From Atopobium sp. UBA6362 (lineage in GTDB: Bacteria; Actinomycetota; Coriobacteriia; Coriobacteriales; Atopobiaceae), in assembly GCA_002440065.1 (NCBI GenBank), contig DJRK01000157.1, forward strand, positions 1-6,892: 6,892 nucleotides of DNA, given 5' to 3'. The position numbers and the translations under genes are program-made. Below the pieces are notes generated by a model that saw nothing but the letters and a program-made list of their open reading frames with translations, ran no database searches and had not been told where the DNA came from. This document shows, one piece after another, positions 1 through 5,681 of this stretch (position 1 is the first letter of the stretch; every line of letters begins with the position of its first letter).

Positions 1-3000
1 GTTGATGAAGAGCTGCCAGTACGTCCAGTTGCCGCTGGCGTCCTGCTTGGTGCCCAGGACGTTGCCGGCGTCGAAGGGCGAGGTCAGGCTGTTGAGGTAC
101 CAGCCGTAGCTGCCGGTCCCGGTATCGGCCCCGATGCCCGCCTGCGCGAAGAGCTGCTCGGAGAGGTCGGCCGCGGTCGAGCCCTCCTTGACGGCCAGCT
201 CCGTGGGCTGGGCCCACGTCTGCCGGTTGCCGCCCGCGTCGACGCCCACGACCTCGCAGCTCACGGAGAGCTCGTCGGTCGGCGCGTCGTCGCCGTACTT
301 GCTGTAGGCCCAGATGACGGAGTCGCCCTCTTCGAGGGTGTAGCCGCCGGCCCCGACCTCGGACGCCTTGCCGTTGATGAAGAGCTGCCAGTACCTGCCC
401 GTCTGCGCGTCGTAGCCGAGCGTCCGGCCCGCGTCGAAGGGCGAGGTGATCGCGTTGAGGTACCAGCCCCACGAGCCCATGCCGTAGTCGGCCGTGATCC
501 CCGCGCTCCGGAAGAGCTGCTCGGAGAGGTCGGCCGCGGTCGAGCCGTTCTTGAGCGTGACGCTCTGCGCCGCCGCCCAGGTCTGCTGGTTGCCGTCGTC
601 ATCGACCCCGATGACGGAGCACGTGGCGCTGACCTCGGGGTTGGCGACGCCGCGCGTGCCCTTGACGGTCACCGTGGCCGAGACGTCCTGGTCCACGAGC
701 TGGGCGTACTTCTCGTTGTCCGGATAGCGCTCGGCGTAGCGGGCGTACTTCTCGCTGGAGAGGCGCGAGGAGATCGTGACCTTGGTGTTGTACTCGGGCT
801 GCGAGACGACCAGGTTCTCGTGCTGGACGACGGCCTCGTTGCTCGACTTGAAGAGGCGCCAGCCCTGCGTGCCCATGTCGTCGTAGCCGGGCAGCTCGAC
901 GGGCACGATGCCGGGCGCAGCGGCGTCGGTCGTGTCGCGGTCGTAGCTCCAGGCGAGCTTGCCGTCGGCGTCGAGGTAAGCCTTCTGGAAGGCGTGCATG
1001 TTGCCCGTGACCGCGCCCGCGTCCTGACCGTTGAGAAGGGCGTCGAGGTAGCCGGCCTTGGCCTGCTCCATGAGGAAGAGCTCGGCGTCGAGGTCGGCGG
1101 CGTCCAGCGGCGCGATCGCGTAGTCGAGCGTCTTGCTCGCCGTGACCTCGGGGTTGGACTTGTCGGTCACGGTCAGGGCGATGCGCGTCGAGGCGGGCGC
1201 GTCGCCGGGCTCGGGGCGGTAGACCGTGCCCTTGTAGCCGTTGAAGGCCACGCCATCCGTGCTGGCGGAGTACTCGACCTTGTAGTACTTGCCGTCCACG
1301 CCGAGCGTGCGGGTGGTCGGCATCTGGAGGTCGTCGGTCAGGCCGCCCTTATCGGCAACGGCGTCGGAGCCGAAGTACTTGACGTTCTCGTAGGTGAAGT
1401 TCGCGTCGACGGCCTTCTGGAGCTTGGCCGTGTCGGCCGCGACCTTCTGCGGGTCGCCCTTGACGGTAACGCGGTGGTCGGCGGTGCCGGTGACGCCCGC
1501 GTACTTGATGGAGGCCGTCAGGGCCACGTCGCGGTCGCTCGAGCTGCGCGTGACCTTGCCGGTGTAGTCGCCGTAGCCGTAGCCGTCGGGGCTGACCACG
1601 CCGGGGTCGGAGCTCGCCCACTTGACGTCGAGCTTCTTCGCGGAGCCGGCCTTCCAGGGCAGCGTGAGGTTGCCCGTCACGGAGTCGGCGGAGTCGCCGG
1701 CCGCGTAGCCGATCTCGACCTGCTCGGCCGCGGCGTCCAGGAGGTCCTGGAGCTTGGCCTCGTCCCAGCCGATCTGCGCGGTCTTCTGGGGGCTATAGGA
1801 GACGGTCTCGCCGTTGCGCGAGAGCTCGAAGGACACGTTCGCGGTGCGCAGAGCGTCGATGTTCCACCCGGAGTACTTGTTCGGATCCATGAAGAAGAAC
1901 TCGACGTCGCCGTTCGTCTCGTCGTTCGCGCACGAGACGCCCACCGTGGCGTTCTGGTCGGTTGAGCTAAATGAAGCACTGGTCAGGCGCACGTCGATGT
2001 CGTCGAAGCCCAGCTTGGCGAGCTCGGCCTCGAGGACGTCGTCCAGGTTGCCGCCGTCCTCGCTGTACGCGACGGTCAGGTGCGGGCTCGCGTCGTTGAG
2101 CTTCTGGACCGCGGCGGCGAGGGAGCCGGCCTCGATCACGGGGTTGGCCGAGACGAGGCCCTTCGCGGAGTCGCCGCTCGCGGCGACGACCTTGAGGTAC
2201 TTGCCGGCCGCGGCGTCGGGGACCTGGATGCTCGGGCCCGCGACGTCGAGCTTCTCCCACGCGTCGTCCGCGGCGTCGGCGGAGTCGGCCGCGTACCAGG
2301 AGAGTTCGACCTCGCTCGTGACGTCGATGCCGTAGGAAGAGGACCCGTCCGCGCGCACGGCCTGCGCCATCGCAGAGACGGTGTCGCCGGCCACCAGGTG
2401 CACAGAGTCGCCGTTCATCTGCGGCGCGACGGTCACGCGAAGAAGGTCGTAGGTACCCTCCGCGTTCACCTTGCCGGCGGATTGCCACTCAAGGGTGTTG
2501 TCGAGCGCGGACGCCGCGAACTTGAGCTTCTTGCCCACGAGCGCGTCGGTGAGCGTGAGGGCGCCGGTCTTGGCGTCGACGCCGTCCGCGACCGGGGTCC
2601 ACGTGGAGCCGTCCTCGCTCGCGTACCAGGCGACGGTTAACGCCGCGTCGCCGGGGAGGTCCTTCTCGTCCCAGGAAGAAGACCCGGCGATCTTTATGCT
2701 CGGGGTGAGCACGGCGCCCACGTTGAGCGTGGTCGCGGAGCCCTCCTTGACCGAGACGGACTTGAGCGTGTACTGGCCGGCGCGCGCCACGGGGCCCACG
2801 GGGTCGACGGAGGTCGTGCCGTAGTAGTCCTTCTTCTGCGTGCTCTTGACCGCGTTCTCGGAGGTCGCGATCACGCGGATGTACTTGCCCGCCATGTCGG
2901 CCGTGGGCACGTAGGTCGCGGAGTCGGCGGCGCCGGGGATGTTCTGGAACGCGGAGTCGTACGTGGACTTGCTGTCCGCGTACTGCCACTGGTAGTGGAC

Positions 3001-5181
3001 GGCGTCTGCCGAGGAGACCTCGGTGTAGGCGTTGCCCTTGGTGGCCTTGGCGGTGAGCACGTCGCCCACGTGGACGCCGCCGTTGGACATCTGGCCGGAG
3101 ACGGTCACGCCGTAGAGCTCGACGGAGCCGGCCTCGACGACGGCGACGGCGTTGGTCTTCTCGTCGCCGAAGCCGCCGTTCGCGCGGGCCTGGACGTACT
3201 TGCCGGCGTACTTCTTGGCCGAGGGGGTGAAGACGTTGCCGGTCGCGCCCTCGATGGGCGTGTCGCACGAGCCCGCAGAGTCACCGTAGTACCAGGACCA
3301 GGCGACGTGCTCGTCATGCGTCACGTCGCCCGTCGCGGCGGTGGCCGTGGCGGTCAGGGGCTTGCCGGCCTCGGCCTTGCCCGAGGCGTCGAGCGCGGCC
3401 TTGGTGATGTTGATCGAGCCGGCCGCAGCGACGAGGTAGCCGGTCCTGTTCTCGCCCTCGCTCGAGCCGATCTTGGAGCTCACGCGGCACTTGAGGTACT
3501 TGCCCTCGAGGTCGGAGGTGAGCTCGAGGGTCTCGGACGTGGCGCCGTCGAGCTCCGTGTACGCGCCGTTCTTCTCGGTGGAGACGAGCCACTGGTAGTC
3601 GAGCTTGGACGCGTCGACGAAGACGCCCGAGGCGGCGCCCTTCTCGCGGGCTCGGGCTCGGGCGGTGTCGCCCACGGTGAAGACGGAGTTGCCGTCCTTG
3701 GCGTTCACGACCGAGACGGCGCTGATGTCCACCGCGCCGGCCTGCTTGAAGGGGCCGAGGCCGTAGCCGTCGGAGTAATTGCCATAGGTGACGTCGTTCG
3801 CGCCGGCGTTCGCGGACACCGTGACGTAGCAGCCCTCGAGGTCATCGCCAACGGTGAGGGTGGGGCCGGACTCGCCCTCGATGGTCTCCCAGGTGGTGTA
3901 GGAGGTGGGGGCGGAGGAGCCGCGGTACTTCTTCCAGGTATAGGTGACCTGGGAGTCGTCAACGTAAGTGGGGTTGTAGCTCGAGCCGGAGTAGGCCTTG
4001 GCGGTGAGCGTCGCGCCGATCTCGGTGGAGCTGGCGGAGAGCTCTACGCCGGCGAGCTTGACGGCTCCCTCGGCGAGGACGGGGTCGGACGTCTGGGCGG
4101 CCACGGAGTTGACGCCGGCCGTCGCCTCGACCTTGATGTACTTGTCCTTGTAGGCGTCGGTCAGGGTGAGCGTGCTGCCCGTCGCGCCCTCGATGGCGGT
4201 GAACTTGCTGGAGGCGCTATCGGCGCAGCTCCACTGGTAGGTGACGTTGACGTCGTCCGTAACTGGCGTGGAGTAGCTGGTGTAGGCCGTCGCCGTCAAC
4301 GTGTCGCCCACGGAAGGCGAGGAGTTGCTCAGCTTGACGGAGTAGAGCTGAGCCTGGCCGGCAGCGAGCACGGGACCGGGGATGTAGTTGACGTTGACGC
4401 CCTCGCCGTAGCTCTTTGCGGGGCCGTAATAGTCCGCGCCGTCGGCCGTGACTTTGCAGATGAAGTACTTGCCTGCCATCGCGTCGGTGACGGTGAGGGA
4501 CTGCTCGTGGCCGACGACCTCGGTGTAGTCGGCGGCGTCGCTGGACTTGCCGGGACCGGCCAGCCAGGTATACGTCCAGTCGCCGGGGTCGGCGACGGAG
4601 CTGTAGTTGTCGTAGACGTTGGCCCAAAGGGTGTCGCCCGCTTTGAGCTCGCCGGACTTGGTGGACCAGGTGGAGTTCTTGTCCTTGGAGTCCTGGATGT
4701 AGACCTTGGCGGAACTGGAGAGGCTTTGCGCCGCGGGCACGGATTCTGCGTCCTTGTCCTTGTCCTTGGCGGACTCGGAGTCGGCCTTTTGCTGATCTTG
4801 CTGGGCGCCCGCGGCGTCGGCGGTTTGCTGGGGCGTTGCGGTATCAGCGGCTGCGGTGGAGCCGGCGCCGGAGGTGGCGTCGGAAGCGTTTGCCGACGTG
4901 CCGATGGATGCACCGCCATCGGTCGCGGCACCGGTGGACGCGCTGCCGCCTATAGCCTCGGCGGAATCGCTCGAAGGCGAATCGCCGCTGGTAGAAGCAT
5001 CGCCGTCCGATGCGGCCGCCGATGCCTCGACTTTCTCGGCAACGGCCTCCGATTGCGGGGCGACGCCGACATCGGTAAGCGCCTCGGCAATCGCACCCGT
5101 GGGCACGAGCGAGAGCGTCATCGAGCCCGCGAGGATAAGCGCGAGCGCGCGGTCACGCCACGGTCTTCTTTGTGGGGTCAT
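1..5181 (-). CDS. Giant secreted modular surface protein with Ig-like repeats and tandem DUF4430 domains (3' end outside window)
   Basis: The frame is open for 1,727 codons from ATG at 5181 to the window edge, with no internal stop. I chose this start because a strong Shine-Dalgarno lies 9 bases upstream and the first residues form a signal peptide. Order of parts by residue: signal peptide 1-32; Ala/Ser/Asp/Gln linker 33-155; eight Ig-like repeats 156-1018, each with a conserved Trp and a later G-K-Y motif; unrecognised module 1019-1138; three atrophied-Ig-like modules about 1139-1510; two DUF4430-type modules from 1513. No catalytic motif is visible. From the architecture I infer an exported, probably wall-attached stalk used in adhesion or ligand binding. 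An LPXTG or other anchor, if present, would be past the left edge. The gene stands alone after a 500-base leader. An enzyme domain in the missing C-terminus cannot be excluded. Confidence 0.93.
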   Translation of the reverse strand, partial: MTPQRRPWRDRALALILAGSMTLSLVPTGAIAEALTDVGVAPQSEAVAEKVEASAAASDGDASTSGDSPSSDSAEAIGGSASTGAATDGGASIGTSANASDATSGAGSTAAADTATPQQTADAAGAQQDQQKADSESAKDKDKDAESVPAAQSLSSSAKVYIQDSKDKNSTWSTKSGELKAGDTLWANVYDNYSSVADPGDWTYTWLAGPGKSSDAADYTEVVGHEQSLTVTDAMAGKYFICKVTADGADYYGPAKSYGEGVNVNYIPGPVLAAGQAQLYSVKLSNSSPSVGDTLTATAYTSYSTPVTDDVNVTYQWSCADSASSKFTAIEGATGSTLTLTDAYKDKYIKVEATAGVNSVAAQTSDPVLAEGAVKLAGVELSASSTEIGATLTAKAYSGSSYNPTYVDDSQVTYTWKKYRGSSAPTSYTTWETIEGESGPTLTVGDDLEGCYVTVSANAGANDVTYGNYSDGYGLGPFKQAGAVDISAVSVVNAKDGNSVFTVGDTARARAREKGAASGVFVDASKLDYQWLVSTEKNGAYTELDGATSETLELTSDLEGKYLKCRVSSKIGSSEGENRTGYLVAAAGSINITKAALDASGKAEAGKPLTATATAATGDVTHDEHVAWSWYYGDSAGSCDTPIEGATGNVFTPSAKKYAGKYVQARANGGFGDEKTNAVAVVEAGSVELYGVTVSGQMSNGGVHVGDVLTAKATKGNAYTEVSSADAVHYQWQYADSKSTYDSAFQNIPGAADSATYVPTADMAGKYIRVIATSENAVKSTQKKDYYGTTSVDPVGPVARAGQYTLKSVSVKEGSATTLNVGAVLTPSIKIAGSSSWDEKDLPGDAALTVAWYASEDGSTWTPVADGVDAKTGALTLTDALVGKKLKFAASALDNTLEWQSAGKVNAEGTYDLLRVTVAPQMNGDSVHLVAGDTVSAMAQAVRADGSSSYGIDVTSEVELSWYAADSADAADDAWEKLDVAGPSIQVPDAAAGKYLKVVAASGDSAKGLVSANPVIEAGSLAAAVQKLNDASPHLTVAYSEDGGNLDDVLEAELAKLGFDDIDVRLTSASFSSTDQNATVGVSCANDETNGDVEFFFMDPNKYSGWNIDALRTANVSFELSRNGETVSYSPQKTAQIGWDEAKLQDLLDAAAEQVEIGYAAGDSADSVTGNLTLPWKAGSAKKLDVKWASSDPGVVSPDGYGYGDYTGKVTRSSSDRDVALTASIKYAGVTGTADHRVTVKGDPQKVAADTAKLQKAVDANFTYENVKYFGSDAVADKGGLTDDLQMPTTRTLGVDGKYYKVEYSASTDGVAFNGYKGTVYRPEPGDAPASTRIALTVTDKSNPEVTASKTLDYAIAPLDAADLDAELFLMEQAKAGYLDALLNGQDAGAVTGNMHAFQKAYLDADGKLAWSYDRDTTDAAAPGIVPVELPGYDDMGTQGWRLFKSSNEAVVQHENLVVSQPEYNTKVTISSRLSSEKYARYAERYPDNEKYAQLVDQDVSATVTVKGTRGVANPEVSATCSVIGVDDDGNQQTWAAAQSVTLKNGSTAADLSEQLFRSAGITADYGMGSWGWYLNAITSPFDAGRTLGYDAQTGRYWQLFINGKASEVGAGGYTLEEGDSVIWAYSKYGDDAPTDELSVSCEVVGVDAGGNRQTWAQPTELAVKEGSTAADLSEQLFAQAGIGADTGTGSYGWYLNSLTSPFDAGNVLGTKQDASGNWTYWQLFIN
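148..183 (-). repeat. 36-bp perfect direct repeat, copy A (DUF4430 module 2)
   Basis: Bases 148-183 are identical to 511-546, an offset of 363 bp (121 codons, in frame). They encode the G-S-T-A-A-D-L-S-E-Q-L-F segment. The same offset links 68-84 with 431-447, while the 22-base block encoding Y-W-Q-L-F-I-N is offset by 372 bp, showing a three-codon indel between copies. Confidence 0.9.
511..546 (-). repeat. 36-bp perfect direct repeat, copy B (DUF4430 module 1)
   Basis: Partner of the copy at 148-183. It lies in the first DUF4430 module and encodes the same residues with identical codons. Recombination between copies would delete or add exactly 121 codons without a frameshift. Confidence 0.9.
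652..1767 (-). other. Three atrophied bacterial Ig-like (aBig-type) modules
   Basis: Residues about 1139-1510. The first has the typical 'L-P…W-x-S-S-D-P-x-V-V-S…G-K-V-T-R…V-A-L-T-A' layout, with W1188. The second keeps M-P…Y-S-A-S…Y-R-P-E-P-G-D…I-A-L-T-V. The third has E-L-P…F-K-S-S-N-E-A-V-V…V-T-I-S-S. Each is preceded by a helical stretch such as AADTAKLQKAVDA or EQAKAGYLDALLNG. These modules commonly precede DUF4430 or other domains in Coriobacteriia and Firmicutes surface proteins (general knowledge). No enzyme motif is seen. Confidence 0.6.
1768..2127 (-). other. Unrecognised module between the Ig array and the atrophied-Ig modules
   Basis: Residues 1019-1138 break the Ig rhythm: no Y-x-W/G-K-Y pair is present. 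The first part is predicted helical and acidic (…LDDVLEAELAKLGFDDIDV…), followed by beta-rich segments with C1084 and the aromatic stretch VEFFFMDPNKYSGW. I do not recognise it. It could be a distinct binding domain or a degenerate repeat. Confidence 0.5.
2128..4716 (-). repeat. Eight tandem bacterial Ig-like repeats (protein level)
   Basis: Residues 156-1018 form eight modules of about 100-120 residues. Each has a strand-C type Trp (W206, W317, W416, W531, W630, W732, W852, W962), usually as T-Y-x-W or W-Y. A 'D-x-x-x-G-K-Y-x-x-V/C' tyrosine-corner motif follows about 30 residues later (G237, D346 in a D-K-Y variant, G450, G560, G660, G765, G883 in a G-K-K variant, G993). Modules usually open with A-G followed by L/V-x-x-V and then V-G-D-T-L-T-A. 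The repeats are diverged in DNA, so the array is old. Such arrays usually act as rigid stalks or ligand-binding rods. I infer the family from pattern, not from a profile search. Confidence 0.85.
4717..5085 (-). other. Low-complexity Ala/Ser/Asp/Gln-rich linker
   Basis: Residues 33-155 are rich in Ala, Ser, Asp, Thr, Gly and Gln, with few bulky residues and no Cys. They contain QQ pairs and a K-D-K-D-K-D run (residues 139-144) encoded by three perfect GTCCTT units on the plus strand (4750-4767). This looks like a disordered spacer between the signal peptide and the folded repeats. The hexanucleotide tract could change length by slippage without breaking the frame. Confidence 0.7.
5086..5181 (-). 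other. Sec signal peptide of the giant surface protein
   Basis: Residues 1-32. A basic n-region (R5, R6, R9, R11) is followed by a hydrophobic core ALALILAGSMTLSLVP and a small-residue cleavage site, with A30-I31-A32 before E33. The pair R5-R6 is followed by P-W-R and does not fit the twin-arginine pattern, so Sec export is expected. No lipobox cysteine is present. Confidence 0.88.
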
Positions 5182-5190
5182 GTACCCTGG

Positions 5191-5201
5191 CCTCCTCCCC
5201 T
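5191..5201 (-). promoter_or_regulatory. Ribosome binding site of the giant surface protein gene
   Basis: Read on the minus strand this is AGGGGAGGAGG, ending 9 bases before the ATG at 5181. It contains two overlapping GGAGG cores, a strong Shine-Dalgarno, and supports this start over the downstream in-frame Met21. Confidence 0.85.
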
Positions 5202-5324
5202 GTTTGGGGTCCGAGAGGGCAGGGCGGATCGGCGGCCTGCGCAGCCGCCAAAATACACACATGCCGCGCCGCCCCAAAGCGACGGTCGCCGCACACGTGA
5301 TCCTTTGAACACAGTTTTTCAACT

Positions 5325-5353
5325 GATCCGGAGTCGAACCGGAATCCTTTTTT
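5325..5353 (+). terminator. Possible intrinsic terminator on the plus strand (also T-arm-like on the minus strand)
   Basis: On the plus strand GATCCGG (5325-5331), a 7-base loop and CCGG-A-ATC (5339-5346) form a short stem with one bulge, followed after one or two C by six T (5348-5353). The stem is short, so strength is doubtful, and no plus-strand gene precedes it. It could stop antisense transcription coming off the giant gene. On the minus strand the core is TCCGG-TTCGACT-CCGGA, the shape of a tRNA T-arm. Confidence 0.3.
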
Positions 5354-5482
5354 CTCTACTAGGCGTAGCAGCTGTTCGAACCGTGCCCTCGATTTATTCA
5401 GATAGGCTACAGTTTAGCAGCTCGAATGGGCGCAAACGGGCGGCGGGCCCTCACCCGTCCGCCCCTTTGAGCACAAATTGGC

Positions 5483-5616
5483 ACATCTCTGTGACTCGGA
5501 AGCGATCCATCGAGTAGACAGCCGTTTTTCGGGAAAGTCGCAAGCTTTCTACCTGGGCTTTTGCAAAACACGATTCGCAGGCTACTCGCCCAGTCCGCTG
5601 CGAGTCACAGAGATGT
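5483..5616. repeat. 134-bp element bounded by a perfect 16-bp inverted repeat with nested second arms
   Basis: ACATCTCTGTGACTCG at 5483-5498 is the exact reverse complement of 5601-5616. Inside, CGAGTAG at 5511-5517 pairs with CTACTCG at 5582-5588. The gaps between outer and inner arms are 12 bases on each side, so the element could fold as one long stem with a symmetric internal loop. No target-site duplication is seen. It may be a decayed MITE/REP-like element or a structured leader RNA; it contains no ORF. Confidence 0.75.
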
Positions 5617-5681
5617 TCGACTTTTGTCTCCGCACAGTCCCAGAAGCCTCGAAAATCCCCCCGCGAAACCCTTGGATTACC

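Larger units (their letters stand above)
1..645 (-). repeat. Two tandem DUF4430-type (transcobalamin C-terminal-like) modules, second truncated by the window edge
   Basis: Residues 1513-1634 and 1635-1727. Both copies share the order S-C-x-V-x-G-V-D, Q-T-W, G-S-T-A-A-D-L-S-E-Q-L-F, a G-W-Y-L-N core, S-P-F-D-A-G and Y-W-Q-L-F-I-N. This is the DUF4430 pattern, a family related to the C-terminal domain of intrinsic factor and transcobalamin. Function in bacteria is not established; ligand binding is plausible. The second copy stops at the I-N before its final strands because the sequence ends. The copies also share long identical DNA stretches, indicating a recent tandem duplication. Confidence 0.75.
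5202..5681. other. Gene-free leader between the membrane protein gene and the giant surface gene
   Basis: About 480 bases with no supported gene on either strand. It is less GC-rich than both flanks, especially 5285-5430. It holds the inverted-repeat element (5483-5616), a hairpin with a T-run (5325-5353), the near-identical 12-mers CCTTTGARCACA at 5302-5313 and 5464-5475, and the perfect 10-bp palindrome TTTTGCAAAA at 5559-5568. I could not find a -35/-10 pair of acceptable match and spacing on the minus strand, although transcription of the giant gene probably starts here. Confidence 0.6.

Noticed and set aside
1..645. CRISPR-like repeat array
   Set aside because: The repeats occur twice only, lie in coding sequence in frame, and are explained by duplicated protein modules.
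820..1965. 381-codon open frame on the plus strand
   Set aside because: Same antisense shadow effect; its low-complexity V/G/L/A-rich translation shows no motif.
5147..5181. Twin-arginine export signal (R5-R6)
   Set aside because: The residues after RR are P-W-R-D, not the x-F-L-K type consensus; an ordinary Sec signal fits better.
5320..5430. Complete tRNA gene on the minus strand
   Set aside because: Only the T-arm fits. No upstream segment pairs properly with the would-be acceptor strand TCAGTTG at normal distance, and the nearest partial match is about 65 bases away with mismatches.
5396..5440. Promoter with -10 TAAACT or TATCTG on the minus strand
   Set aside because: No acceptable -35 at 16-18 bases upstream.
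2995..5517. 840-codon open frame on the plus strand
   Set aside because: It is antisense to the giant gene and its Gly/Val/Ala/Arg-rich translation is what complementing GC-rich codons gives. It has no domain pattern, and the minus frame has a signal peptide, ribosome site and repeats.
5652..5678. Intrinsic terminator after the 360-codon membrane protein gene
   Set aside because: The AATCC/GGATT stem is only 5 bp with a 15-base loop and four T. Too weak to call.
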